64,000 bases of DNA from Caenorhabditis remanei (taxonomy: Eukaryota > Nematoda > Chromadorea > Rhabditida > Rhabditidae). The stretch covers positions 17,730,587 to 17,794,586 of the forward strand of contig NC_071333.1 in NCBI RefSeq assembly GCF_010183535.1, given 5' to 3'. Shown piece by piece: positions 18,166-30,290 of the stretch. A model generated the notes under the pieces. That model ran no database searches and was not told the origin of the DNA. It saw only the letters and a program-made list of their open reading frames with translations. The first letter of the stretch is position 1; every line of letters begins with the position of its first letter. A program made the translations under genes and the position numbers.

Positions 18166-19649
18166 TGGTGTCAATCCAATCACAATCATACACGATTGGG
18201 GCCCATTAAATTTTGTGACTTTCCAAATGTCCACTTCCCCCTCTCTCGTCTTCGTTTGTGAAAGTTTTAATTGTCGCGCGAAATTGAAAATACACATGGA
18301 AATCACTACCTCCTGCATGAACTCTCAGTTTTCACATTTCAATTCTTTTCTCTCACTAGTGTTATCCCAGAAACACCATTAAACTTTCCTTCTCGTCGGA
18401 AATGCGGGCCGATTTACAACATTTACATCTCATTATTTTATGCTTTCTTGATCTGTTTGTTTTGTTTCTATTTTTCTCACTTTCATGTATTGAAACTGGA
18501 ATTTGTTTCATAAAATTTATCAAACTTATCAGGATGAAAATGGGGTTAAAAATATATTTTAATACATTTTTTTTAATTCGCGTAAAGAAACTATTTTTTA
18601 CAAATCTCAGTTTCGCGTTGGTCTAGCTGCATTTTTCGACATGCTTATGTAGAAACTGTAAAAAAAAACGGGAGAAATGTACAAAAATGGGAAAAAAACA
18701 TGTGCAGAAATATATTTTTACGGTTGTGAATAAGGTAAATGATGTATTATTTCCTATTTTTACATGATCTGAATAATTAAACTAAATTTTAGTTTTTACA
18801 TTTCATCTCAATAGCAATCTTGTCCATAACTTTTGTTTTCACTGTAGGGTGTGCCGATATCCATAACTTTCATCTTATCAGTTGATCATTCCATTTTTTT
18901 TTACTGATCAAATATCACCAATACTTGTTCTCTCATATCCAATCATCTGTTTAACGGTATTCAAGAAGAGGTTGTGTCCCACTTTCTCATTAAACGAATT
19001 ACTTCTGATCCCCTCATGTTTCCCACCAATTCATTTTCTACACCTGTTCTTCTGTTCTCCTGTTTCACATGCCCCAGCTAGTTATGGTCACTTTTTGTCG
19101 TCCGTCTCAAAATGGCATTTACAAGCGAAGAAGTAACAATTTGGCTTGTAAAAGGGTGTGATTTGCAATTGAAGGTGAAGTGTCACCCATCTGACAAATG
19201 CGGGTCAATTCTATCGAATCGGGGACAAGAACAGACAGGCCGACCAGAAGTAAGAGGGGGAGGGGATTGGAGCGAAGTGGAAGAGGGAGATGAAGGGGAA
19301 AAGACGTTGTGGAAGACCGGCCAAAAGTCGCTAGGGCGCTTCTTGCGCAGACAAAAAGACACGAAAAGCCCCGCCCTTAGCCTGTCAACTTATCCTTATC
19401 TCAATCCGGACTTTTCTTGCCTTTTCTTTTCTCCCTTCCTTGTTTTGTGCGCGGGCGGGCTTCTCCTTCCTCAAAAGCGTCTGCCTTCCATTTCTGACCG
19501 TGTGTCCCGCCCTTCTCTTGATTTTTCTACAGTCCGTTTCGGATTTGGCTATTCAACCCCCTCCCCCATCTCGTTTCATCATACCTTTTCTTTTCTTCAG
19601 CTGTTTCATTTTTCATTTTATTTCTTAGGCTTGTCAGACCCCAAACACA
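18166..19649. other. Intergenic region ahead of the first MAM-like gene
   Basis: About 1.5 kb. The left part is AT-rich 3' flank. The right part, from about 19100, is richer in GC and pyrimidine tracts and probably holds the promoter of the MAM-like gene. An open frame at 19112-19690 overlaps the first MAM exon in another frame and looks accidental. No gene is supported. Confidence 0.55.
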
Positions 19650-22600
19650 ATGCGGTCCACTACCATCTTACTTCTACTAGTGCACGGTGAGTTTTTTATT
19701 TTTTATTGTTTTAATAATTGATATATTAAATATTGAGAGATTAAAAATTGATTTTTTTATAAAAGATTTTCTAGTGTAAACTTATTTCTATGAAAATTTC
19801 AAGTTTTAAGAAACCATGACTTCCTAATTTCATTTTTATCCGCTTTCAGTCATTATTTCGGATTGACCATGAATTGGACCATGAAAAGTGGACCTGTGAC
19901 AAACTTTTGAGCATCATTTACTCTATTTATGTGGATAAATTTCTTATTTTTTAGCAGAACAATTCTGTTTTTTGACCGAGGATACCAGAATGATGAATTC
20001 TGCTAGAACATTTTTCCTTGAAATTTCAAATTTTAACATTCAACATAGTTTTATCTTTGCGTTTTTTTATACGCGAGATTTCCAAACCATTGTCCCAATT
20101 CTCCATGTCCCAATTCCATTTCCTGTCTAAAAATTACTGTTTGCGACCACAGGAAATGTGAAGCCCAGGCAATTCAAATTCTGACCCCAACCCTTTCATC
20201 TCACATTTCTCTTTTCACTGCCACAGCTGGAAGTCCGTAAAGAATCCGGACCGAAAGCCACAAAAGTCGTAAATCGTCGAAAATCACATTGAAAAAAGAT
20301 TCGAATTTTCGGGATAAAACCCGTGAACTATCATATTCCTGAATCTCGGAAAACGACTTTCTTCTCTCTTTCTCCCGTTTTCCACTTTTCATTTCGTTTT
20401 GAACAATGAGATTCAGAAGATTAGAATCTTTGAGAAAAGGTTTCAACTTTCATTCCAAAAAAGAGAAAGAAAACAAAAGTGAAATCCTATTAGTGTAACA
20501 GTTTCTCTCTCACCGTTTAATGGTGTTATTTGATTTATTTGATCTATTTCATTTCAGGAATGTTAAATTTAATGTAGTTTCATTTCCCATAGCTAAAAGA
20601 AAAACGCGGTCCGTAAAACTTTCGCCCTCTCACATCCGTTCCCATAAAATCAGATTTCGTTGTTGTTTCCACTTCGTAGAAAAGAAAAGGGCAATTTACA
20701 ACACCCGATCGGCATAGTAAAATGTAGAATTCATATTTCATGTGTAGTTCGTCATGAAATTGACTGTTTCGACGTTTCGGGATGGTCAGACCAAAAAAAG
20801 AAGAAATGCCGTGACTGGAACGGACAAAAAGCTTGAGATGTAGTAGTACGCACTTTGGCGGCTATTAAAGAAATCTTGCCTGTCCATCTCTCACATCGCC
20901 ATCCGAAACCGGTCGAGACCGCAGGGCAAAACCTGAAACGATGAATGACTGTTCGAGAAATTCGGAAAATGAAAGAGAGATTTTTTACAGGAACACTAGC
21001 ATGCTTCCCAACCTCGCAACGATCCTACCAGTATGGCGCGCCAACACAACAATTTGCATCGGTAAGTCACTGAATGGGGTGGTTTTAATTGGAATATGGA
21101 ATATGGTGCATGATGCCTTGAATAGTCTTTTTTTGCCAGCCGAGTCGTTTTTATTTATGTCAGTCATATTGGTGTACCGTTGTTCTTTGTCTGGGTGCTC
21201 GCTGATGGATAATCATTGATTTTGTGCATTTTTGTGCATTTTGTGCATTGTATTACCAATGTTAAGCACTACATTCACCTCAATCTCAAATCATACAGGT
21301 CCTTCTCTCGTTTGCTTCCGTCCTTCCGCTCAGGTGTTTTCATTTGGAGTCAAAAGTATAGTATCAAAAAAAGAAAATGCCCGAACCTTTTTGCATGTGT
21401 GTTTCATGTTGTAACCGTTGTTTTTTTGTACAGTGCACACCACAATGCTGCGGTTGTTCTCAGGCTCAACCAGTTCCTGCTCAGCCAGCTGCTGCCGCGG
21501 CGGCTCGTGTTGCTGCTGCTGGAAAGACGCCGACACAAGCAATCAACGTGCAAGGATCATCTGCTGAAGGTTTGTACGGAGGGGATTCATTTTATAATTG
21601 GAAAACCCAAAGTCAAGCTATAGGTAGTGTTAAATAGTTTTGTTACAGCTCAAAAACTATTCGATGGGAAAAATTACTTTGATCTCTAAATGTCACAGTG
21701 TATTTTTCACAAAAATGTTCGACAAACTAGACTTTTAACTTTAGGCTAAGAATTTTATTATAAGAGCATTTAGTTTTGTGATTTTGACTTCTTTATTCCT
21801 CGTTATCCTCATTTTCCAATTTTCCCTTTTTTGATCTGAACAACCCCAATGTTTCAATCTCGATTTCACTTTGTGTTATAGTTGAAAAACTAAACTTTCA
21901 ACCGAACACATATACACACCATTTTTCTTTTCGGAACGAACGCGTGAAGAGACGTTTAATGTCACTTCTCGTCAAGTGAAAGCTATCATGGTTGTGTTGA
22001 AAGGAACTAGTGAGAAAAAGAGAAAAAAAGGGAACGAGATAGACGATGTCCGTCTTGAAACAAGACAGGGCGGATAAAAAAGATGAGAAATGATAGATGT
22101 TGTGGGGGGAGGGGGCGCCAAAAAGTCAAAGTGAAAACTGTCTGTGTTGATCGTATCCCGCGAAAATGGGGGAAAACGATCGGGACTATGATGTATACTT
22201 AGAATGCATTGACATACGGTTGATTGCACTTTAATAGTGTTTATGTTTCTTGCAGGTCTTCTTGGACAGAAGGTATCGCTTACCGAATTCACGGCCGACG
22301 GATACAATGCTGAAGGCGGTGGCCCAGTCCGATCAGGTTTAAGGATATTTTTTATTCAAGAAATGGGATTTCTCTCAATTGGTTCTGGTTTTCTTATCAG
22401 AAAAGCGGTATTAGTCATCGGATAGAGTCGGTGAAACATCCGACTTCCTTCCCATGGATTTTCGATTTCGCCTCGCCATGACAAGAAAATACATTCACTC
22501 GTTTTTTTTTCATGTCTAACGGCTTTCTGTTCCGCTGATCAAGATTCAGTGTGATATACGCGGGGAAAGAGACAGATTGATGTCCCACTGACCTAGGAAA

Positions 22601-24525
22601 CAAGAAAAGGACACATATTTTCAACGAATAGGAATGGAATGCGGAGAAACTAATCTTTTGCGCTTCAGGAAACGCTTTGACATGCAACTTTGATGGACGG
22701 CCATGCTGTTGGGCTAATGTGCCACCACCAGATGATCAACTCGACTGGCAGATTGCCAGCGGTGTGCCAATCCAACTTCAGAACAGAGGAGTTCCAACAC
22801 CAGGTGGGGCCTCCTTAGGAATTCCGGTTGGATTAGTAACTATTGAAGGTCATATAATTTCCCTTTTACCGAAAATCCCTCTTTTACAACCCTTCTTAAC
22901 GGACCTAGAAGCTTTTGTTCTCATGCATTTACAATTGCAACATCTTACGTAGTAAAACACAATTATATAGGGAAATACCTACACCTACCTACCAAATAAC
23001 AATTTAATTTCTGTTTTTTTAAGAAGGAAGTTACCTGATTGCCTACGCTAAATCAGCCGCCCCATCCGATGAAGCGCAATTCGCGTCATGCTCAATTGGC
23101 TGTGCTTCAAGTGACATCGTCGTCCGCGCCAAGCACTGGCAATCAGAGAGTGTCCTGTTGCAAGTGTGTCTCCGTGAATCATTCCCAACTAACGCGGAAC
23201 GTAATCCGCTGATCAACTGCCAGGAATTCCCTTACGTCGACGGAATGGGCACTACGGAGGTCATCCTTCCAAAGACGTCTCTTGTTGATGTGAGTGGACA
23301 GGGACAGACATAATAGGGAAAAATGGGGAAAAATGTAACGGTGAGGTTGGTCAATTCGAAAACTTTCGCTTTTCAGATTGTTTTTGTCGCGTCCAACTTC
23401 ATCGGTGATCAAGGAGACGTTGCTATTCTAGATGACATTGAAGTTTCTTATGATAGAAATGGAAGCGAGTGCCAGAATGAGTTCGAGGAGGGAGCAGAGG
23501 AAGAGCAAGATAAACAAGACACTGAAAACGCTATCCGTGCCGAGGAGATCGAAGCAGCCGCTAAGAATAAGAGAAGAGAATTGTTCGAGAAGACCCAACC
23601 AGAAGGAAAGATTGTGTCAGCTACCGAAAGATTCGGATCCAAGGGATTCAGAGGAAGAAGTGGCGCCGGAGGAGCAGGAGGAGCCGCTGGAGCCGGAGGT
23701 GCTGGAACAGCTGGATCTAACTTCGGCGGATCATTCGAAGGAGGAGAGAATGGAAACGCTGCTGTAGGAACATCTCATACTGAGGAGACTGTTTTCGCTA
23801 GTGTCAAAACGTAAGTTTTAATTTTTATATAAAAATACTGATTTTACACTAATTATCATTCAGCGCTAAGCTCCCATCAGGACATGTGATTGCTAAGGGA
23901 GCCAAGACTGCAGATTTCTCGGAAGTTGTATGCAACGCTACCAAGTGTGACTTTGAAACTGGTAATAATCATCATTCTGTTCTCAACATTATCATTTTGT
24001 TTAAGAAAACACTTGCGGATACAAGGATGCCCATACCACTCAATCCATTCGTGGCCTCACCACGAAGTTCAACGTTGTCACTGGTCAATTCATGAACAGA
24101 GTCACCGGAATCAAGGAGAGCACGGAAGGCGAGTTCTACGCCGCCACATTCCTCTTCCCAAGAGAAATGGCCGGACTCGAAGCCTCCGTCGAGCCATTCA
24201 CCGAGCAATCGAGAATCCGATTCCATTATTATGAAGGAACACACGGAGTTCAGCTGAAGGGATGTTGCTCGACTATCGAGAGCTGTCCATTCAGCTCCGA
24301 TAAGTTTGTAACAGTTGCTGACCGTGCTTGGAAGACTGCCTCTTTCAAGTGTCCAAAGGGAACTGATAAGGTATGTTTGTATTTTGTGGAGTAAAAGTGT
24401 AATTTCAATTTCAGGTAATTTTCGTCTGCGAGAACACGAGAACGAACCAAGGAGCATGCGCTGTTGACGGAATCGGACTCGTTGAGAACGATGGACCACT
24501 GAAGACCGCAAAACCGCTTTGCTAA
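19650..24525 (+). CDS. Secreted protein with two MAM-like domains and a Gly-rich linker
   Basis: A 591-residue protein: exons 19650-19686, 20991-21061, 21434-21569, 22256-22336, 22669-22848, 23027-23289, 23377-23810, 23864-23961, 24006-24370, 24415-24525. A signal peptide (about 1-16) is followed by a short Cys- and Ala-rich segment. The first MAM-like domain (about 109-305) starts at a Cys-Asn-Phe-Asp motif. A charged, probably helical stretch and a Gly/Ala/Ser-rich linker follow (about 305-400). A second MAM-like domain starts at a Cys-Asp-Phe-Glu motif near residue 430 and runs to the C-terminus. There is no transmembrane segment after the signal peptide, so it is probably secreted to the extracellular matrix or cuticle. 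MAM domains usually mediate adhesion; the exact role is unknown. The first two introns are long (1.3 and 0.37 kb). Acceptors before 23027 and 24006 end AAG instead of CAG. It is paralogous to the gene at 50692-52519. Confidence 0.82.
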
Positions 24526-25925
24526 TTTATTTTTGAAAATTATTACCCAAATTCCATTCTCTTTCCAATCCACCGGGAACCAACCATGCCATATCAATTT
24601 CTCATCCCCCCAATTGCAATTCCACCACTTGTCTCGAGACTCATAATTAATATTTGAAAGAAAAATATTTATAGAAATCTAAAAAACTAATATACTTCTC
24701 ACTACTATGCAAAATTACTAATAATATGGCCTCAATGCATATTTTGCTAGAACACTTTTGTTGCTCACTCTTGTTTTATGAATAATGAATGAATGTTGTT
24801 TGAAATTTTCGTTCTCTTTTAAAAAATTTGAAGAAGAAAACCTCGAGGTCAAAAAGTTTCCATCGATATGATATCAACCAAAAGAAAGGCAACGCCTCTA
24901 TGCCCCCAGAATTGAAAACACTGAAACAGTAGGTTGGTTAACTGGAATTCTGCCGAAAATAACATCAAAAAGACCACTTTTGTTTGTTTGCGTGATGTTT
25001 GGTCATTCAAAGAAATAACTGTCGTTGAAAACAATTTTTGGTGTGTTCTTTTCATTCCTTATCCTATTTTTCACTTTTTCAAGAAGCTTGTCGAAAATAA
25101 ACTTTCTCATTGAAACGCATTTCTGAACGTTCCCTTTTTTAGCTGGACATTAATTTTGAATATGTAGCTTTTTTATTCAGTTACAACTTGTATATCTATT
25201 TTTTTTATAATTTTCTGTCCGGCCCGGCCCGGTTTCAAGAAAAGATACTACATTTTTAATCACGTTTTTAATTTTTTGAAACTTTTGCATTTAAAAAATC
25301 AATTTTTGATGCATAAGTTGTCTGTTTTTTTCAAGGAAAATTGTATCACTAAACTATTTCCGATTCCAAAACTTCCAACCAAAGTGAAGAAGCTCCAAAA
25401 GATGTTTATTCTCCCAATGTGTATAAGTGTGGTGTGTGAGAGCGAGGAAGAGTGTGCGCACGTTGTTCAATTTTCTTGTGCTAGGCAGAGAGGAAGAGTG
25501 AGTAACACACTAGCCGCATTGGTAGGGGTGTGGGGGTCGTACAACGTAACAGATATAAGAGAGAACGAGGGGTGGCAGATGGCATTGAGCAGAAATAGTA
25601 CGCGGAAGGAAGAGACGGCAGAGATGAGCCTGAGAGGCATTGGCAGTAGCACTATTACTGCCAGAGAGGGGGACTCTTGTATTTGTTCTTTCTCTCCATC
25701 TCTTTCTCTCTAGCAATTGGTGAAAATAGAAAAAATAACTGTTTTTAGTCCTGAAGTTTTTTGAAATTCAGATTTGAACTAAGTTTCGCAACTTTTACCA
25801 GTGATTCATGCAGGTGACTCACTTTTTTCTTTTTATCAACGTTACTTTTTGCTCTCAGTTGTTGATTATTTCTTATTTCTTAGTGCTTATTTCTCATTTT
25901 CTTACTTCTTTCATTCCAGAAAACG
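24526..25925. other. Intergenic region between the MAM-like and DHHC genes
   Basis: About 1.4 kb. The left part is 3' flank. A GC-rich CCGGCCCGGCCCGG segment near 25217 resembles other dispersed GC-rich patches in the window. A purine-rich, somewhat GC-richer stretch (25400-25715) carries an open frame of 145 codons on the + strand with no domain and low-complexity composition; I do not call it a gene. A trans-splice type acceptor (ATTCCAG) ends six bases before the DHHC start codon. Confidence 0.55.
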
Positions 25926-27715
25926 ATGCAGATGGTATACGGAGCTGATGAAGATGGAAACATCGAACTAAGCAAAAAACTTCAGAAGATTATGCCCACA
26001 CAGATTCAAGATATTGTGAGTTTTTTTTTCATTGTATTTCTGTGAAAAATTGTATTTTAACGGGACCTTAGTAAATATTAGATCAACAAATAAAAAATAG
26101 TTTTAAAAATATATTGGCATGTCGTTACCTTCCATTTTCAGATCGCCACCACCATTCTTTTGGTATTCCTCCCCGCTGGCATACTTCTCCATTTCCTATA
26201 CGTTATCCCGACATGGTATCCAGTGATGGGCGAAGCCTGGGTCATTCGTGCAGCATTGATTGGTTTCACAGTTTTCAACTTGTACTCGAACTGGGTGTTC
26301 ATGCTGAGAACCGGACCGAACGGAAAACACTCCATGCTTCCGAATGTGGTAAAACCGGGGTACAAGTGAGTTTGAATATAATTATTTGAATAAAAAATTG
26401 ATTTATACAATTTTTCAGACACTGCCATAGCTGCCACTCAATGTCTCCACCAAGAGCATATCATTGTCCTGGTAAGTTATTATTCTTATTGATTGCGGAA
26501 GCCCAGTACAACCTAAGACAACTGTTTTGTGTTGTTTTGTGCGCTCCTGTTACAGTTCGCGTGTACCTCATCTTATCAAATATATTTTCAGTTTGTGACG
26601 TATGCGTTCTTCGTCGTGACCATCACTGCTCGTTCGGAGGTGTTTGCGTAGGACATTTCAATCAGAGGTATGGTTTTCAAGAAAAATAGAATGTTTGGTG
26701 ATGACTGGATGGCACAAATTTGATAGAATTAAAAAAGACGGAAACGATATGTTCAAAATGTTCAGATACTTCGTCGCCGCCGTCATCAACCTATTCGTGA
26801 TGACTGTCCCACTCGTTTCCTATGCATGGAATTTGTTGAACATCAAATTGGTCGGAGGAGTAAGCTTCGGAAACTTGTGGCAAGTGATGCTCCCTCATCT
26901 CGCCTGGATGTTCGGATTCATCTCCGTCTACCAATTCCTCCATGTTCTTCTTTTTGTGTTCACCTTCACTGCCTCCTTGTTCTCGTTGTATTTGGTGTCT
27001 GCACAGGTGTTCTGCCTGTTGAAAGGGCAAACCAGAGTCGAATATCTTTTGGTGAGTGTTTTTTAATTAGAAATATGAACGTTCTTCTTTTTTAACTAGA
27101 ATCAAAGTTAGTTGTGAACTCTTAAAATTAGCTAGATATTATTCTCATAGTATCTTCTTTCTAGGAAAGGTCAGAGAGTCTGTTTGGAGATATGGGCCGT
27201 GACCGATATCATTCGAAAGCTGAGAAAATGCTTATTATAAATATATATTCTTTTTTAGCCCTCGAGGTAAGGTATTCGATAAAAACAAGGCCAAAATTCG
27301 GCAAGCGTGACCTTGTTTTTTTGAATACCAGGTCTCAAGGGCAAAAACAAAATATATATTTAAAATCAGCGTTTTATCAGCTTTCCAATTATATAGGTAA
27401 CGTTCCATAACTCCACACTGACTCCATGACCTTTCCTACATAGTTTGCACAAAAAGTGAAATTTGCTATTCTGTAACAATCAAACGCTTAATAATAAGTA
27501 CTATACAAATATTTTGCTAAATCTATATAATTATACGTTTTTTTTTCCAGGAGGTCCATGCCTACCAACTCGGATTTGTTGAAAACCTCCGTCAAGCGCT
27601 CGGTTCCCGCTGGCCACTCATTCTATTCTCGTGCTTCATTCCAAGTCCTCTGCCAACCGACGGACTCAGTTATATCACTCGTGAAATGTTCCAACTTCAC
27701 ACAAAAGATCTCTAA
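25926..27715 (+). CDS. DHHC-type palmitoyltransferase
   Basis: A 297-residue multi-pass membrane enzyme that would transfer palmitate from palmitoyl-CoA to protein cysteines at Golgi, ER or plasma membrane. Exons: 25926-26015, 26142-26365, 26419-26471, 26592-26667, 26766-27051, 27551-27715. Hydrophobic segments lie near residues 31-52 and 60-85, then the cysteine-rich domain (about 104-150) with the intact catalytic Asp-His-His-Cys (Cys135), then further membrane segments from about 155 to 245. The zinc-binding Cys/His pattern before DHHC is complete. The residues after it (Ser-Phe-Gly-Gly-Val-Cys-Val-Gly) are closest in flavour to ZDHHC24-like enzymes, a tentative placement. The fifth intron contains a palindromic element (27162-27440). 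A polyadenylation signal AATAAA lies at 27847. Confidence 0.9.
27162..27440. mobile_element. Palindromic MITE-like element in a DHHC-gene intron
   Basis: A near-complete fold-back of about 279 bp. The left arm begins CTAGGAAAGGTCA and the right arm ends TGACCTTTCCTA. The centre carries a tight hairpin in which AATATATATT, GCCCTCGAG and GGTATTC recur as reverse complements to about 27360. It has no coding capacity. Its size and symmetry suggest a non-autonomous DNA transposon. Confidence 0.7.
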
Positions 27716-28095
27716 AAAAGAAACAAACTTCTTCTCCGACAATTTCCTTCTACGTGTGCTTTATATATTCCCGATCATGTTTTCTTTGCCTTTAGTCCAC
27801 AGTGGACGTACAACTCTGTAAAAAATGGAATTCAATACAAGTTTCAAATAAACCTTTGTTCAATGGAAGATAGTCATTGTTGTAATTCTAACTTTTCAAT
27901 TTCATCAATTCATTTTCAATTTCAACGCCGATCTCCTGTCTCCCAATCAAAAATCAGAAGATAAGCATATATTAATGAAGCAGAAAGAAAAGAAAGAAAA
28001 GACCACTGATAAGAAAGTAAGTTACAATTTTTGATAAGCGGCTTGCACTCGGTATTCGACTTGCTCCACCACTCGCCAATCGCAGCACATTCAGA
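27716..28095. promoter_or_regulatory. Short intergenic region with GATA sites ahead of the PLBD gene
   Basis: Only 380 bp separate the DHHC stop from the PLBD start. The DHHC polyadenylation signal is at 27847-27852. The extended intestinal GATA motif ACTGATAAGA occurs at 28005-28014 and a second core TTGATAAG at 28031-28038, about 60-90 bp before the ATG. In Caenorhabditis this motif is the binding site of ELT-2 and related gut GATA factors, so intestinal expression of the PLBD gene is inferred. Confidence 0.6.
27847..27852 (+). promoter_or_regulatory. Polyadenylation signal of the DHHC gene
   Basis: AATAAA lies about 130 bp after the DHHC stop codon, ahead of the PLBD promoter sites. It is a canonical signal and marks the end of the transcript. 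Confidence 0.6.
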
Positions 28096-30290
28096 ATGAA
28101 AGGTAAGTCCAAATTAACTTTCAGGTAGATAATAGCAAACTTTCAGTGCTCCTTGGCCTACTTTTGGCCTCTTTTGTGGCATCTCAGAGCTCAGAAGGAC
28201 GTGATGAGCACTACACATACAAGCAACTCTGTATAGTGGACAACAAACCACAGGTTCTTGATGGCAAGTTTATATTTTTATATTTGCAATTAAGAATATT
28301 ATATCTTTGGATTTTAGGATTCGATTGTCGTAACCAAGTCGCTGTGGCCAGGTGGCAGAATGCAGTGAATACTACCGGGTTAGTACTTTTTTAAAAACAG
28401 TAAATCATTGATCAATTTTATTTGTAAGCATCAACATAGTCATCTAACAGGTTATCAGTTGAAAATATGAATAACAGTACTGTAGAAACCACCCGATTTT
28501 TGAAATTGAACATTCCAGATGGACCTTCCTTGAAGTGGAGACCAAGGAGAATTACTGCCCACAACTCCAAGCGTACTCCGCAGGATACCTTGAGGGAATC
28601 CTCTCCAAGACTGTTCTCACCTACCACTTGAAGAATGCTCAGGAGGACTATTGCAAGAACTTCACCGGATACTGCTCCAGACTCTCCGATTTCCTTACCG
28701 AGAATCAAAAGTGGATTCAATCCACTTTGGAAACAGTCGCTCCAGATGATCTCTATTGGGGAGCGGTCAACAGAACATACCATCAAGTCTCCGGATTGAT
28801 CGACGCTTATGAGGGACGCGAGTTCAACCCAAGAATCACCTATGAGCTTCACCCAATCTTGTACCTTAATTTGAACGGAGATTTCTATGATTTGGAAAAG
28901 AAATTGAACAAAACTAGAGACCCAGCTTTCGAGCAGACCGGAGGAAAGTGCTCGGGATTGATTAAAGTTGCTCCGGGAAACACTGATCTGTTCATCTCTC
29001 AAGTCACTATGTCTGGATTCCAAAACATGCTCAGAGTTATCAAGCTCTATAAGTTCGGATATGACCGCGAGTTCTATCCGGGATACGGATCTTCCTTCTC
29101 TTCCTACCCAGGACTCTTGTACTCCTCCGATGACTTTGCACTTCAAACTTCTGGACTGGTATTGTTTATATCTAAAGTTGCAATTCCCTTTATCAATTTC
29201 TCTTATTCAGGCAGTCATTGAAACCACTATCAGTGTCTTCAACACTTCTCTTTTCGAGAATACGAAACCAGTCGGTCAACTTCCAACATGGGTCAGAGCT
29301 ATCGTCTCCAACCAACTTGCGCGTGACGCTAGAGAGTGGTGCAAACTTTATGCTCTTTACAACTCGGGAACTTACAATAACCAATGGGCGGTTTTGAACT
29401 ACAAAAAGTTCACACCAAACCGGCCACTCCCCAAGAATGGACTCTTCTATGTCTTGGAGCAGATGCCGTGAGTCTTCACCAGCAGGAAAATGAAATAAAA
29501 TAGATTTTCAGAGGAAAGATTGTTTACTCCGATCTCACATGGTTCATCGAGAAGTACTCTTACTTCCCATCCTACAACATTCCATTCTTCAAAGAGATCA
29601 CTGAAATCTCCGGATTCATCGGTCAAGCCGCCAAACTCGGTGACTGGTTCAAATGGGGATCCTCTCCAAGAGCCAAAATCTTTGACCGTGACCATGTCAA
29701 GGTTCATGACTTAGACACCCTTACCGCTCTTATGAGATACAACGACTATCAAAACGACGAGTTCTCAAAGTGCAAGTGCAACCCACCATACTCCGCAGAA
29801 GCCGGTATCTCTGCTCGTGGAGACTTGAACCCGGCTAACGGAACTTACGAGTTCCCAGGACAGGGACACGTGAACCACGGAGCTCTTGACTACAAGGTAT
29901 GACAGTGAGACGGCTAAAACTTTTCTCCTACACCAAATGTAAGTTTTAGGGAACAAATGTCGAGTTGATGAAGAAACTTCAATTTGTCGCTCAAGGAGGA
30001 CCAACATGGGGCAAAGTGCCATCCTTCAAGTGGTCTGAGTTTGACTTTGTAAGTTTAATTTTGTACTTTTTGAGGGCCAATAATCATGAAATGTTGTGGC
30101 GGTAGATTTTTGGTCAGTAAAAAGTCTGTCAAATGGTTGTTTTTGCTTTTTTCTAAGAAAACAAATGGTAAAGCAAACATTGAGCGAATTAATATTTCAG
30201 AAAGACAAAGTCAGCCATGTCGGACACCCAGACGAGTGGAAGTTCAACACTTTGGTTCACAAATGGGAAACTGAAATCAAGATGAATTAG
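28096..30290 (+). CDS. Phospholipase B-like lysosomal/secreted hydrolase (PLBD family)
   Basis: A 551-residue member of the phospholipase B-like (laminin-A/p76) family of N-terminal nucleophile hydrolases, which act in lysosomes or are secreted. Exons: 28096-28102, 28147-28263, 28318-28378, 28519-29158, 29211-29467, 29512-29896, 29950-30048, 30201-30290. A clear signal peptide covers about residues 1-16. The conserved nucleophile Cys is Cys206 in Gly-Gly-Lys-Cys-Ser-Gly, where the precursor would self-cleave, followed by the family motif Pro-Gly-Asn-x-Asp-Leu. Later family landmarks, Tyr-Pro-Gly-x-Leu-x-Ser-Ser-Asp-Asp and a C-terminal Gly-x-x-Asp-x-Lys segment, are present. Several N-glycosylation sequons fit a luminal protein. 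The second intron uses a GC donor. The length is typical of the family. GATA motifs lie just upstream. Confidence 0.93.

Noticed and set aside
19112..19690. 192-codon open frame overlapping the first MAM exon
   Set aside because: The MAM exon uses another frame with a signal peptide and clean splicing; this frame has no recognisable domain.
23972..24511. 179-codon open frame on the - strand
   Set aside because: Shadow of the MAM-like exons on the + strand.
25276..25713. 145-codon open frame on the + strand ahead of the DHHC gene
   Set aside because: Composition is repetitive and no domain or splice context supports it; the region looks like promoter DNA.
27716..28095. Operon of the DHHC and PLBD genes
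   Set aside because: The gap is short, but GATA sites near the PLBD start point to its own promoter; left undecided and not called.
28418..29146. 242-codon open frame on the - strand
   Set aside because: It lies opposite the large PLBD coding exon and is a codon-bias shadow of it.
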